Origin: Corallococcus sp. AS-1-6
GTDB lineage: Bacteria; Myxococcota; Myxococcia; Myxococcales; Myxococcaceae
Assembly (NCBI RefSeq): GCF_020037015.1
Contig: NZ_JAIQDE010000008.1
Span: 62,001-126,000 of the forward strand
Direction of reading: 5' to 3'
Length of the DNA stretch: 64,000 nt
Part shown: positions 44,701 through 54,054 of the stretch, one piece after another
Layout of the letters: every line of letters starts with the position of its first letter
Position numbering within the stretch: the first letter of the stretch is position 1
Translations under genes and position numbers: made by a program
Notes under the pieces: model-generated
What the model was told of the DNA's origin: nothing
Seen by the model: the letters and a program-made list of their open reading frames with translations, nothing else
The model's database searches: none

Positions 44701-45348
44701 TCAGACGCCCGGCGGCGGCGTGGTGCCACCGGTCCGGCGGGAGAGGAGCTTCTGGAGGAAAGGACTCAGGGACACCGGCGACGACGGCGGACGCGCGGCG
44801 CGGATGCGCTCCACGGCGTCGCGGTCCAGCTTCGAAACCAGTTGCACGCCACCCTCGCCGCCACCCACCAGCAGGTACTCGTCCGCGGCCTTCAGGACGA
44901 AGAGCGTGCGCCGTTGATCCAACGGGATGCGCTCCATCACCGACACAACCGACGCCTTGCCCACGGGCACGCCCTGCAACCCCATCAGCCGGCGCAGCCC
45001 CACGTTGAGCGTGAGGTAGATGGCCGCGAGCACCGCGCCCAGCAGCGCCACCGTGCGCACCACCACCCAGGCCAGGCTCTCCTGCGCCTCCGCGCCTTCG
45101 GCCTCGGGGACGCCCAGCTCGCGGTCCAGCTCGTCCGCGTGGCGCTTCGCGCGGGCCGCGGCTTCACCCTCGACGGCCGGGGCGGGGGCCGCCAGGGGAG
45201 TCTGGACGGAGGCCGCCTCCGGGGCCGGCGCCGCCACGGAGGCGTCGGGCGAAGAGGCCGCGGGCGCCTGCGCCAGGACGGCGGGCGACGCGAAGAAGAG
45301 CGCGGCGCCGAGCAACAGGCGCGAGGGGAAGAGACCGAGGACCGCCAT
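44701..45348 (-). CDS. FliO-like membrane protein
   Basis: 215 residues. An N-terminal signal-like helix (about 8-25) is followed by an Ala/Pro-rich exported stretch. One membrane helix (about 93-115, WVVVRTVALLGAVLAAIYLT) leads to a cytoplasmic FliO domain (VGKASVVSVMERIPLDQRRT and LFVLKAADEYLLVGGGEGG). FliO helps assemble FliP in flagella and is not a standard injectisome part. It sits between sctQ and sctR, exactly where fliO sits in flagellar operons. Confidence 0.8.
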   Translation of the reverse strand: MAVLGLFPSRLLLGAALFFASPAVLAQAPAASSPDASVAAPAPEAASVQTPLAAPAPAVEGEAAARAKRHADELDRELGVPEAEGAEAQESLAWVVVRTVALLGAVLAAIYLTLNVGLRRLMGLQGVPVGKASVVSVMERIPLDQRRTLFVLKAADEYLLVGGGEGGVQLVSKLDRDAVERIRAARPPSSPVSLSPFLQKLLSRRTGGTTPPPGV

Positions 45349-45450
45349 GGATGGGCGCGAGCCTAGTGCACCCGAGTCAGGACCGCCACGGGCCCGGGCA
45401 CAAGCACGCCCCCCTGCCCGCCTGCCTTGTGACGCACGGGCGCAAACGCT

Positions 45451-46815
45451 TCAGCTCAGGTGGATGATGCGCACCCCGAGCTGGCCCTCCAGCTCCACGA
45501 GCTCACCCCGGGCCACCACCTTGCCGTTCACCGACAGGTCCACGGGCTCACCCGCCCCGCGGCGCAGGTCGATGACCTGGCCCGTGCGCAGGCCCACCAC
45601 CTGTTCGGCCGTGATGGGCACGCGCGCCAGCTCCACCGCCACCTGCAGGGGCAGGTCGCTGAGCAGATCGCTTCCGTCCTTGTCGTCCAATGCCGCCCCT
45701 TCGAGTTCCGGAGGAACGCCCAGCTCCGGGTTGGTGAAGTCCTCGTTCTCTTCCGAAGCGCCCCCGGGCTCCCCACCCTGGGGGTTGCCCGGCTCGCCGG
45801 GGATGATGTCCGTGATGCGCGCCCGGTAGCGGCCCTGCTCCACGAACACGTCCGCCGCGAAGTGGCCGGTGCGCCCCAGGCCCAGCCGCAACTGCGCCGT
45901 GCCGGGCTCGCCCCGGTCCGGCCGCGCCGACAGCATGTCCAGGAGCAGCACGTCCTTGATGCGCAGCGACGCCAGGTCCTGGGCGGACAGCTCCGCCACG
46001 CCAATCTCCGCGCGCAGCCAGTCGCGCAGCGCGGACAGGCGCCGGCCGTTCGCCTTCATGTCCTGGCGGCGGTGCTCGCGCCGCTGGGCGCTCTCCACCG
46101 CGGGCTCCGCCGCCTCCAGCACCGCGGACGGCACCACCAGCCGCACGATGCCTCGGTGCGAGCCCAGCACCGCGTTCAGGTGCACCGCCAGCATCGGGCC
46201 GTCCTCACCCAGGCGGGCGGAGACCTCATCCACGCCGCGCGCCACGCCGTCCAGCCGGGGCCGGGGAACGCCCGGCTGCAGTCCGGGCACCAGCTCCTTG
46301 AGGGCCTCCAGGACGACGTAGCCCATCACGCCCTCCTCGATGTCCGTCAGGGGGCGCAGGCCCACCGTCTCACCGGCGCCGCCCAGCAGCAGGTCCACCG
46401 CCGAGTGCGCCAGCGACAGCTCGATTTCGAGGATGACCCGTCCCTTGAGCGCGCCGGGGGCCAGCACGGCCAGGAAGGACGGGTCGCCCAGGAAGCGGCG
46501 CAGCTCCGTCATGGGGCGCGCCTGGGCGGACTCCACCGACAGGCGCACGTCCACGTCGAAGAGGGCCTTGAGGCGCGCGCAGACCGTCTCCAGCGTGCCC
46601 GCGTTGGGCGTCAGCCACCGCAGCCGCTCCGCCAACTGGCCCTGCGTGCGCGACACCTTCTCCAGGTTCGTGAACGCGAACGGCCGCCACGGCGACACCG
46701 GCGCCGGGGCGGGAGCCGGCGCCTGCGCGGGCTTCGAAGGCGGTCCCAGCTTCCGGGTGTCGACCAACATGGTGCGCTCGAAGACTCCGGGCTCGTCGTC
46801 CGGCTCCAGGCTCAT
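45451..46815 (-). CDS. sctQ: T3SS cytoplasmic ring protein SctQ (FliM/FliN-like)
   Basis: 454 residues. The N-terminal half is weakly FliM-like. The last 75 residues are a SpoA domain (DLPLQVAVELARVPITAEQV, then VIDLRRGAGEPVDLSVNGKV and GELVELEGQLGVRIIHL). This ring or pod platform sorts substrates below the export gate. An acidic linker separates the domains (about 345-380). The start overlaps the sctP stop as ATGA. Confidence 0.9.
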   Translation of the reverse strand: MSLEPDDEPGVFERTMLVDTRKLGPPSKPAQAPAPAPAPVSPWRPFAFTNLEKVSRTQGQLAERLRWLTPNAGTLETVCARLKALFDVDVRLSVESAQARPMTELRRFLGDPSFLAVLAPGALKGRVILEIELSLAHSAVDLLLGGAGETVGLRPLTDIEEGVMGYVVLEALKELVPGLQPGVPRPRLDGVARGVDEVSARLGEDGPMLAVHLNAVLGSHRGIVRLVVPSAVLEAAEPAVESAQRREHRRQDMKANGRRLSALRDWLRAEIGVAELSAQDLASLRIKDVLLLDMLSARPDRGEPGTAQLRLGLGRTGHFAADVFVEQGRYRARITDIIPGEPGNPQGGEPGGASEENEDFTNPELGVPPELEGAALDDKDGSDLLSDLPLQVAVELARVPITAEQVVGLRTGQVIDLRRGAGEPVDLSVNGKVVARGELVELEGQLGVRIIHLS

Positions 46816-47717
46816 GTCTTGGCCTCGAACCTCAGATTTTCAAGCGCCAGTCCCCGGCCGCCCAGGGCGCTGCGCAGGCCGTCGCTCTGCTCTTCGAGCA
46901 TCTTCAGGGTGTCGCGGTCGTTGCCGCTGAAGACGGCCGAAATCTTCCCGTTCTTCGCGCTGACCTTGATGGACAGGCCGTTGAGCACGTCGCCGCGCAG
47001 GTCGATCTGGAACTCCGCGTTGCCCGCGGCGTTGGTGCCCACGCGCACGCGCTCGACGATCTTCTGGGCGATCTCATTCGCCATGGCGCGCAGCCGCTCG
47101 GAGCCCGCGGTGTCCTTGGGCTTGGCCACCGGCACCGGCGCCATCAGCGCGGGGTTGAAGCGGAAGCCCGCGGCGGCCATCTGCCCGCCCTTGTCGTCCT
47201 TCTCCTTGCTGGCCCCGCCGCCCGCGCCCTTGCCACCTCCGGCGTTGACGTCGATCTTCAGCTCGCCCTTCTCCTGGCTCAGCCGGCTGGCCTGACCTTC
47301 GGCCTTGTTCATGTCGCCCTCGCGGACGTCCGTGGAGCGCTTCTCCTCCACGACCTCCGTCTTGCGGGCCTCGCCGCCCTTGGACAGGCTCTGCGACTCG
47401 CTGTTGCGCTGGGACTGCTGGGCGCCCTGGGTGGACTCACCGGGCTTCGCGAAGGCGGTCTCCTTCTGGGCCAGCTTCTCGTCGAAGGACTTCCCCTGCC
47501 CCTGCGCGAGCCGCGCCAGGACCTGCTTGCCCAGGGGCTGCTTGAGCTCCTGCGCCTGCTTGGGCTGGGCCTGCTCGGCCTGGCCCTGCTGGACCAGCTT
47601 GGAGAAGACGGACTCGCCCTGCAGTCGCTTCTGGGTCTTCGCCTCCGCGAGCTTGCGCTCCTGGATCATCCGCTCGGCCAAGCGCGCGGCATCGCGATCA
47701 TCATCAACTCGGCTCAT
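46812..47717 (-). CDS. sctP: SctP/FliK-like length-control protein
   Basis: 301 residues. The first 200 are Gln/Lys/Ala/Glu-rich and low in hydrophobics, as in needle- or hook-length rulers. The C-terminal 100 residues look like the FliK hook domain (EFQIDLRGDVLNGLSIKVSA, GNDRDTLKMLEEQSDGLRSA, LGGRGLALENLRFEAK). In other systems this class measures filament length and triggers the SctU switch. Its presence argues that something is assembled to a set length. Confidence 0.78.
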   Translation of the reverse strand: MSRVDDDRDAARLAERMIQERKLAEAKTQKRLQGESVFSKLVQQGQAEQAQPKQAQELKQPLGKQVLARLAQGQGKSFDEKLAQKETAFAKPGESTQGAQQSQRNSESQSLSKGGEARKTEVVEEKRSTDVREGDMNKAEGQASRLSQEKGELKIDVNAGGGKGAGGGASKEKDDKGGQMAAAGFRFNPALMAPVPVAKPKDTAGSERLRAMANEIAQKIVERVRVGTNAAGNAEFQIDLRGDVLNGLSIKVSAKNGKISAVFSGNDRDTLKMLEEQSDGLRSALGGRGLALENLRFEAKT

Positions 47718-47753
47718 GGCGTCTCTCCAGACTCGGCGGAAGGCGGCGGGAGG

Positions 47754-48242
47754 TTACTTGCGCTGGCGGGCCAGGAACAAGGCGCTGCCGATCTCCTCCT
47801 GCTGCAACTCCTCCCGATCCTGGCGCTCCTTTTTCACCTGCTTGACGAACTTCTCCTTGTTCTTCTCGATGGCCTTGAGCTCCTTGGCGGCCTCGGCCAT
47901 CAGCATGCGGCGCTGCTCCACCAGGCGGCCCGCCGTCCGGACGACCTCCTTCTGGTGTTCAATCTGGAGGGCGACCTGGGCTTCGTCGTCCTTCAGGCGC
48001 TCCTCGAAGCGGCCCATCATGTTCATGCCGTTGATGCCGGCGCCCTTGGCCATGATCTGCTGGAAGTACTCCTGGACCTTGGCCTTGCGCTCCTTGCGGC
48101 GGCGCTCCAGCTCCGCCTCCAGGCGCTGCTGTTCCAGCTCTTCCTTCGCCAGCGCCTTGACGGCGTCGGAGAAGGCCTGCTCGGCCTCGTCCTTCGCCTT
48201 CTCACGCATGTCCAGCAGGGACTGCAACCGGTACGGGGGCAT
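47754..48242 (-). CDS. sctO: T3SS stalk protein SctO (FliJ-like)
   Basis: 162 residues that are almost fully coiled coil, rich in Glu, Lys, Arg and Gln, with the FliJ-like start PPYRLQSLLDMREKAKDEAE. The length and gene order (after sctN) fit FliJ/SctO, which inserts into the ATPase ring. A Met/Gly-rich break (GAGINGMNMMG) interrupts the coil near the middle. Confidence 0.85.
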   Translation of the reverse strand: MPPYRLQSLLDMREKAKDEAEQAFSDAVKALAKEELEQQRLEAELERRRKERKAKVQEYFQQIMAKGAGINGMNMMGRFEERLKDDEAQVALQIEHQKEVVRTAGRLVEQRRMLMAEAAKELKAIEKNKEKFVKQVKKERQDREELQQEEIGSALFLARQRK

Positions 48243-48300
48243 GGTGGGGCCATCCTACCCAAAAACCGTCCGGTCCGTAGGTACGCCGGGGCGGCCCGGC

Positions 48301-49614
48301 TCACTCCGCGAACAGGTTGATGAGCTGCTCCACGGTCTCCTCGTACGGGGAGTTGGAGTGCGTGTCCTGCTTGAGGAAGTCGATGATGGAGTCGTACTTC
48401 TCGATGGCGTAATCCGTCCGGGGGTCCGCGCCGGCCTGGTAGGCGCCCAGCAGGATGAGGTCGCGCTGCTTCTCGTAGGTGGAGAGCGTCTCGCGCAGCT
48501 TGCCGGCGGCCTTCTTGTGCTCCTTGCTCACGATGCCGCTCATCACACGGCTGAGGCTCTGGAGCACGTCCATGGCGGGCCACTGGTTTCGCGCGCCCAG
48601 CTCACGGTTGAGGATGAAGTGGCCGTCGAGAATACCTCGGACCTCGTCGGCGATGGGGTCTTCCATGTCACCGCCGGCCACGAGACAGGTGTAGATGGCG
48701 GTGCACTTGCCCTTCGCCGAGTTGCCCGTGCGCTCGAGGATGCGCGGCAGCATGGAGAAGACGCTGGGCGGGTAGCCCTGACGCGCCGGGGGCTCGCCGA
48801 TGGCGAGGCCGATGTCGCGCTGGGAGCGCGCCAGACGCGTCACCGTGTCGAGCATGAACAGCACGTTGCCGCCGCGCTCCCGGAAGTACTCCGCGATGGC
48901 CGTGGCCACGTAGGCGGCGCGCAGACGCACGAGGGCGGGCTGGTCGGACGTGGCGCACACCAGCACGGCGCGCTTCATGCCCTCCTCGCCCATGGCGTCC
49001 TCGATGAACTCGCGGACCTCGCGACCACGCTCGCCGATGAGCGCCACGACGCTCAAGTCGGCTTGCGTGTTGCGGGCAATCTGGCCCATCAGCGTGGACT
49101 TGCCGACGCCGGAGCCGGCGAAGAGGCCCACGCGCTGACCCTCGCCCACGGTGAGCAGCCCGTCGATGCAGCGCACGCCCAGGGGCAGCGGCCGCTCGAT
49201 GCGCTGGCGGGTGAAGGGGTCCGGGCAGTCGCGGTCCACGGGCCAGTCGACCAGGTTATCCCCCTCCAGGGGCAGGCCGTCCATGGGCTCGCCGATGCCG
49301 TTGAGCACGCGGCCCAGGAGCCCGTCGCCGCACTTGATGGTGAGGGGACGCCCCGTGGGGATGCACTCGCTGTCCGGACCGATGCCGTACAGCTCGCCCA
49401 GGGGCATGAGCATCACCTCGTCGCCCACGAAGCCCACGACCTCCGACTTCATCAGGCCGCGCTGGCGGTTCTTGATGAGCACCAGCTCGCCGATGCGCAC
49501 GTTGGGCACGCTCGCCTTGATGACGAGCCCCGTCAGCTCCGTGACGCGGCCGCGCACCCGGACGAGGGACGCTTCCTTGATGAGGTCGTAGTAGCGCGAG
49601 AGGTCGATGGCCAT
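48301..49614 (-). CDS. sctN: T3SS ATPase SctN (FliI family)
   Basis: 437 residues, the usual length. Walker A is AGSGVGKST at 166-174, followed by LIGERGREVREFIED and NVLFMLDTVTRLARSQRDIG, where the F1-type Ser of the Walker B region is Thr. The substrate-unfolding hexamer sits below the export gate with SctL and SctO. It lies 45 bases downstream of sctL. Confidence 0.96.
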   Translation of the reverse strand: MAIDLSRYYDLIKEASLVRVRGRVTELTGLVIKASVPNVRIGELVLIKNRQRGLMKSEVVGFVGDEVMLMPLGELYGIGPDSECIPTGRPLTIKCGDGLLGRVLNGIGEPMDGLPLEGDNLVDWPVDRDCPDPFTRQRIERPLPLGVRCIDGLLTVGEGQRVGLFAGSGVGKSTLMGQIARNTQADLSVVALIGERGREVREFIEDAMGEEGMKRAVLVCATSDQPALVRLRAAYVATAIAEYFRERGGNVLFMLDTVTRLARSQRDIGLAIGEPPARQGYPPSVFSMLPRILERTGNSAKGKCTAIYTCLVAGGDMEDPIADEVRGILDGHFILNRELGARNQWPAMDVLQSLSRVMSGIVSKEHKKAAGKLRETLSTYEKQRDLILLGAYQAGADPRTDYAIEKYDSIIDFLKQDTHSNSPYEETVEQLINLFAE

Positions 49615-49659
49615 GGCGGATTCCGGGAGGGCTCGAGGGCGCGGCGTTGGCCGGGAGGC

Positions 49660-50337
49660 TCAGGGAGGGCCGCTCTTGCGACCGGTGTCCGGCTGCAGGA
49701 GGTTCTGGAGCATCTCCAGTTGGGTGGGCAGTTGCGCGTCCACGGTGCCGTACTCCGTCTGGACGATGCAGCCCACGGGAGCGACCTCCGGGTCCTCCTT
49801 GATGGCCAGGTCCACCGTGCGGCCGATGAGCTCCATCAACTGCGGGCGCTTGGCGCGCAGCACCGTGGCCGTCTTCGGGTGCACGCGCAGGACCATGGCG
49901 CGCGCGTTGCGGAGGTTTTCAATGGCCGCGGCGCACATGTCCACCAGCAGCTCCGGCTCGCGCTCCAGGTCGCGGCCGAGGATCTTCTCCGCCATCTTCA
50001 GCGCCAGCGCGATGATGTCCTGCTCCTGGGAGTTGAGCATCTCCCCGGCCTGGATCTTCGCGCGCAGGAGCAGCTCCGTGGCCTGGGCGATGCCCTCCTG
50101 ACGGCCCAGGTCCTTCGCCTTGGCGAAGAGCTCCTCCTTCTCGCGCTGGGCCTCGGCGAGGATGCGCTCACGCTCGCGGTGGGCCTCCTCGATGATGCCC
50201 TGGGCGCCCTGGCGTGCCTCGAAGACCTCGGCGTTCATCACGCCCGCGCGCGGCGGACGCAGCGCCGGTCGCTCGGACGTGGCGACGACCACCGACTCCG
50301 CCAACCCGTCCCCCTTGATTACCTTGCCGATCGCCAT
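49660..50337 (-). CDS. sctL: T3SS ATPase regulator SctL (FliH family)
   Basis: 225 residues. A long Glu/Arg/Gln-rich helix (about 45-100, EEAHRERERILAEAQREKEE) is followed by the FliH/V-ATPase subunit E-like C-domain (MAEKILGRDLEREPELLVDM and later VGCIVQTEYGTVDAQLPTQL). It links the ATPase to the SctQ platform. It is preceded by the FliG-like gene. Confidence 0.9.
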   Translation of the reverse strand: MAIGKVIKGDGLAESVVVATSERPALRPPRAGVMNAEVFEARQGAQGIIEEAHRERERILAEAQREKEELFAKAKDLGRQEGIAQATELLLRAKIQAGEMLNSQEQDIIALALKMAEKILGRDLEREPELLVDMCAAAIENLRNARAMVLRVHPKTATVLRAKRPQLMELIGRTVDLAIKEDPEVAPVGCIVQTEYGTVDAQLPTQLEMLQNLLQPDTGRKSGPP

Positions 50338-50361
50338 GGGCCACTCCTTGAAGACCGGATG

Positions 50362-52446
50362 CTAGCGCGTTCCGCCGCGCGGTCCACGCCCTCCCGGACC
50401 GCCCGCGTCATCCTGGGCCGGCCGGTCGGAGGGAGGGGGGCGCCGGCGGCCCACCTGCGTTCCCTCCGAGACCCGGGACGAGGATGCCTGGCTGGAGAGC
50501 ACGCGCGGGGGACGCTCCGGCTCGGCCCCCGGTTCGGGACGCGCCGCGGGGCGGCCCCCCGTGCGCGAGCGCAGCACGCGGGCCCCGTCAGCGGCTTCCC
50601 CGGACGGCTCCGGGCGCCGCGGGGCGCGCTCCTCCGCCTCCGCGGGAGGACGCGCGGGGCGCTCGGCCCGGACGGAGCGGCCTTCCGGCGCCTCCGGCTC
50701 CGGCGGGCGTGACGCACCGCGTGCCCCCAGCCGCGAGGGCGGCGGGCCAATGCGGGCGCCGTCTGGATCCGGCCGGGCGGGACGCGACGGCCGCGGGCCC
50801 TCTGGATCACGGCGGCCGGGAACGGCCCCGGTGGACGCGCGGGGCGCGGGCCCCACCGACGAGCCCCGGTCCACCGGCATGCGGCGCATCTGGGAGCCGT
50901 TCGCGTCCCCTTCCGGCGCCACCGTGGAGGCACGGGGCGCGGGCCCACGCTCGCGCTCCACCGGCATCCGGCGGATCTGCGAACCGCCCGCTTCGCCCTC
51001 CGGCGGCGCCACCATGGAGGCGCGGGGCGCGGGCCCACGCTCGCGCTCCACCGGCATGCGGCGCATCCGCGAACCGTTCGCGTCCCCTTCCGGCGAGACC
51101 ATGGACGCGCGGGGCGCGGGCCCTACCGACGAGCCCCGCTCCTCCCCTGGCGCCGGGCGCGGACGCGCGCCGGGGGGCGCACCCGGGCCCGCGTCACGGC
51201 TGGACGCCGCACCCGCGCGCCGGGCCGCGCGCTCGGCCATGAAGTCGCGCTTGGCGCCCGCATCCGCGGACTCTCCGGCGGGAGGGGCTCCCCGCAGGGC
51301 CCTGGGAGCCCGGAGCGCGGGCGAGCGCGACGGATCCGGCGCGGTGGTGCGCAGGCCCTCGCGAGGCGCGGGGGCCGCCCCGGGGCGCGCGGCGGCCGGA
51401 GCCGCGGGACGGGCTCCCTGGGCTCCGGGAGCCGCGGGCGCGGGCTTCCGGGCCCCCGGCGGTGGAGGCAGCACGGCGGAGGGGCGCGGCGGCGGCGCGG
51501 TCAGCCGCACGGGGCGCTCGATGAGGCCGCGCACGGCCAGCCGCTCCAGGTCCATGACGATGTCGGTGCGTCCGCCGTCGCCCCGGGCGGTCGGCCGCGA
51601 GCGCTCCTCGCGCACCCACTTCGCCACCAGGTGGCCGAACTCGCCGCGGTGCTTCTCCAGCATGCGCGCGGCGAACTCCGGGGACTGCGCCACGCACGCG
51701 CGCGCCAGCCGCTGCACGCCCGCGCTGCGGATGGCGCCCGCCAGCCGGCTGAAGCCATCGTGCAGGTTGAGCTGCGCGCGCGCGTCCTCCTCCGGGAGCT
51801 TGCGCGGCGCATTGGCCGCCACGGACTTGCTCGCGAGCTGGAGCAGGTCCGGGGGCAGCGACTCCAGGAGGCCGTTCAGCTCTTCTTCGGGCAGTCCCGC
51901 CAGCGCCGGCCCCAGCACGCGCGCGCCCAGCCGGTCACTCACCGTGAGCAGCTCGCGGGTCTGCAGGTTGAGCACGTCCGCGAACTTGAAGCCCGCGGAC
52001 TGGCCCGCGACCTCGCGCGCCAGCGCCTCCTCCAGCTTCCAGCGGATGATGTCCAGGACCTGCGGCCGCACCTCGCGGGTCAGCTTCACGCGCGAGGCAG
52101 GCAGGTGGCCGCGCACCGCCTCCGCCATGTTGCCGGGCAGCGCGCGCAGCGTGACCTCCACCAGGGCGCCGCGCTCGCGCTGGAGCAGCGCCGCCAGCCG
52201 CTCCGGATCCGCGGTCCACAACTGGCCGCGCCGGTCCTTCATCAGGCGCTTGAGCTCCTGGACCACCGCGGGCAGGCGCTTCTCGCGCGGAATCTGGAGG
52301 ATCTCCTGCGCGCGGTGGCGCAAGAGCGCGCCCTCCTCGTCCGGCAGGTGCTCCAGCGCCGCCATGCTCTCCTGGCCCCCGAAGGTGACCGCGGTGAGCA
52401 GCATCATCGTCTGGCGTTTGCTGAGCGAGGTGAAGAAGGAATCCAA
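50362..52446 (-). CDS. FliG-like N-terminal protein with long disordered repeat tail
   Basis: 694 residues. Residues 1-66 resemble FliG-N (QTMMLLTAVTFGGQESMAAL, EHLPDEEGALLRHRAQEI), and residues 75-125 resemble FliG-M (LWTADPERLAALLQRERGAL). The helical region continues to about 310. The rest is Pro/Ala/Arg-rich and disordered. It includes three or four copies of a 29-30 residue unit, GPAPRAS-x-V-x-PEG...GS-x-x-RRMPV. Injectisomes have SctK at this gene position; flagella have FliG. The order sctJ, this gene, sctL equals fliF-fliG-fliH. The torque-bearing FliG-C domain is not evident. Confidence 0.7.
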   Translation of the reverse strand: MDSFFTSLSKRQTMMLLTAVTFGGQESMAALEHLPDEEGALLRHRAQEILQIPREKRLPAVVQELKRLMKDRRGQLWTADPERLAALLQRERGALVEVTLRALPGNMAEAVRGHLPASRVKLTREVRPQVLDIIRWKLEEALAREVAGQSAGFKFADVLNLQTRELLTVSDRLGARVLGPALAGLPEEELNGLLESLPPDLLQLASKSVAANAPRKLPEEDARAQLNLHDGFSRLAGAIRSAGVQRLARACVAQSPEFAARMLEKHRGEFGHLVAKWVREERSRPTARGDGGRTDIVMDLERLAVRGLIERPVRLTAPPPRPSAVLPPPPGARKPAPAAPGAQGARPAAPAAARPGAAPAPREGLRTTAPDPSRSPALRAPRALRGAPPAGESADAGAKRDFMAERAARRAGAASSRDAGPGAPPGARPRPAPGEERGSSVGPAPRASMVSPEGDANGSRMRRMPVERERGPAPRASMVAPPEGEAGGSQIRRMPVERERGPAPRASTVAPEGDANGSQMRRMPVDRGSSVGPAPRASTGAVPGRRDPEGPRPSRPARPDPDGARIGPPPSRLGARGASRPPEPEAPEGRSVRAERPARPPAEAEERAPRRPEPSGEAADGARVLRSRTGGRPAARPEPGAEPERPPRVLSSQASSSRVSEGTQVGRRRPPPSDRPAQDDAGGPGGRGPRGGTR
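50830..51124 (-). repeat. 87-90 bp coding repeats in the FliG-like gene
   Basis: The nonamer CACCGGCAT recurs at 50872, 50959 and 51049 (spacing 87 and 90), each within a longer similar unit coding for RRMPV and GPAPRAS. Confidence 0.8.
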
Positions 52447-52559
52447 CGGTCACCTCGCGGGCCCCCAGGTGGCCCGCTGAAGATAGAAGTCGTGTCCCCG
52501 GCCTGGAGGACACGTCCCGCGGACCACCCCAGGAGGGCCGCGGGAAGCGACGTGCAGCT

Positions 52560-53381
52560 CTAGCCCTCGCGACCGCCGCGCGCACGCGCGGGGCGCGCCG
52601 CCGCGGCGGGGGCGGCGCCGCCGGAGCCTCCGCGCATGAAGGTCCACGCGGTGAGGCCCATCATCGCCAGGATGAGCACGAACGCGCCGCCGAGGATCAT
52701 CTTGAAGGTGCTGGCGCTGGCGGCCGTCATGCGCACGCCGAGCACGTCCTGCAGGCGGTTGGTCTCCGTGGTCTCCGCCGTGGGGGCCATGGCCTCCGTC
52801 ATCAGCACGGTGACGGCCTCCGGCTTGAGCTCCGCCACGGAGCTGGCGACGAACTGCTTCACCGCGTCCACCGAGACGGGGGGCTTGCCGCCCTCCACCG
52901 TGCGGTACTTGATGAACACGGAGGCCGACGGCATCGGCTTGTTCTCCGGCTGCGACAGGTCGTTGTTCTCCGGCACCATCACGATGGCGCGCGCCTCCAG
53001 CACGCCGTCGATCTGGTTGAGCGCGTTGGAGACCTCGCCCGCCATGGCCTTGAGGAGCATGGCGCGCTCCTCCGTGGCGGTGGGCACCATGCTGCCCTTG
53101 GCGAAGTGGGACAGGCCCTTCTCCACCGGGCGCGGCAGCGAGTTGCGCTTCAGCAGTTCCGCGGCCTGCGCGGCGTCGCCCTTGGGGACGACGATGGTGA
53201 AGCGCACTTCGTTGCCGCCCTCCGCCTTCTCCTTCTTGGCGTTGATGCCGTTCTTGCTGAGCAGGACGTAGATTTCATTCGCGTCCGCTTCCGTCAGCTC
53301 GTGCTGCAGCTCGATGGAGCAGCCGGTGAGGAACAGCAGGGCGAGGAGCGGGGCGGCGAAGACGGGCGTTCGGCGAGTCAT
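52560..53381 (-). CDS. sctJ: T3SS inner-membrane ring lipoprotein SctJ (FliF/YscJ family)
   Basis: 273 residues from ATG 53381. The signal peptide ends in a lipobox (LLFLTGC, Cys21). The YscJ core follows: ELTEADANEIYVLLSKNGIN, LSHFAKGSMVPTATEERAM and NALNQIDGVLEARAIVMVPE. One membrane helix (about 228-250) and a short Arg-rich tail end the protein. It has the injectisome SctJ length and lipid anchor, not the longer FliF form. No SctD or secretin gene is next to it. Confidence 0.93.
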   Translation of the reverse strand: MTRRTPVFAAPLLALLFLTGCSIELQHELTEADANEIYVLLSKNGINAKKEKAEGGNEVRFTIVVPKGDAAQAAELLKRNSLPRPVEKGLSHFAKGSMVPTATEERAMLLKAMAGEVSNALNQIDGVLEARAIVMVPENNDLSQPENKPMPSASVFIKYRTVEGGKPPVSVDAVKQFVASSVAELKPEAVTVLMTEAMAPTAETTETNRLQDVLGVRMTAASASTFKMILGGAFVLILAMMGLTAWTFMRGGSGGAAPAAAARPARARGGREG

Positions 53382-53490
53382 GGGCGCGCTTAGCTTAACA
53401 GGGCCCTTGCAAAACGCGGAAGGGCGCCCCCTCCCGACGTTGGGAGGGACCGCCCTTCGCATGCCGCCCTGGCCCGGCGGGGTGGGGACT

Positions 53491-54054
53491 TCAGACCTGC
53501 GTCTTGACGACGTCCTTCAGGCCGCTGGTGGCCTTCTCGACGACCTTCGACGTGAGGTCCAGCTCCTGCGAGTACTTGTACATGGACGCCTGGAGACCGA
53601 GCAGCTCGGCGTTGGACATGTTCTTGCCGGAGGAGGCCTCCTTGATCAGCTTGTCCATGCTGACCTGACCCTTCTCCAGACCGGAGACGAGGTCGGAGAC
53701 CATGCCGCCCGACTTGGTCGTCTTGGAGGCTTCCGCCTTCGCATCCACGGGCTCCGCGCCCTTGGCCGTGGCGGGCTGCTGGGCCGCGCCGCTCACCTTG
53801 TTCAGGTTGGCCTTCTCCGCCTTGTTGACGGTCTCCACCTGGCGGACGGCGTCCGCCTTCTGGGTGGCCTGCGCGGCCTGGGCCTTGTTCACGTTCTGGG
53901 CGGCGTCCACCTGGCCGGCGCCCTGCGCCTTGTCAGCGAGAACTCCGTCGAACTTCGACGCGCCCGTCTTCTGCGTCTGCTGCTGCGCGCCCTGATCCTG
54001 CAGCTTTTGCTGCGCCACCTGTCCCGCGGAGATGCCGCTCATCGGAGCCGCCAT
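53491..54054 (-). CDS. sctI: T3SS inner rod protein SctI
   Basis: 187 residues from ATG 54054; an ATG at 54072 is an alternative. The N-terminal 120 residues are Ala/Gln/Lys-rich and low complexity. The last 60 carry the rod pattern: MSNAELLGLQASMYKYSQEL followed by DLTSKVVEKATSGLKDVVKT. This matches the SctI/YscI/HrpB C-terminus, which connects the export gate to the needle. It precedes sctJ. Its start lies inside the sigma-factor reading frame. Confidence 0.8.
   Translation of the reverse strand: MAAPMSGISAGQVAQQKLQDQGAQQQTQKTGASKFDGVLADKAQGAGQVDAAQNVNKAQAAQATQKADAVRQVETVNKAEKANLNKVSGAAQQPATAKGAEPVDAKAEASKTTKSGGMVSDLVSGLEKGQVSMDKLIKEASSGKNMSNAELLGLQASMYKYSQELDLTSKVVEKATSGLKDVVKTQV

Noticed and set aside
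47305-50712. A 1135-codon open frame on the plus strand through the T3SS core
   Set aside because: It is antisense to sctP, sctO, sctN and sctL, which carry recognisable motifs. The antisense product has none.
50830-51124. CRISPR array
   Set aside because: The 87-90 bp repeats lie within a coding sequence, keep the reading frame and vary like protein repeats. There are no spacers or cas genes.
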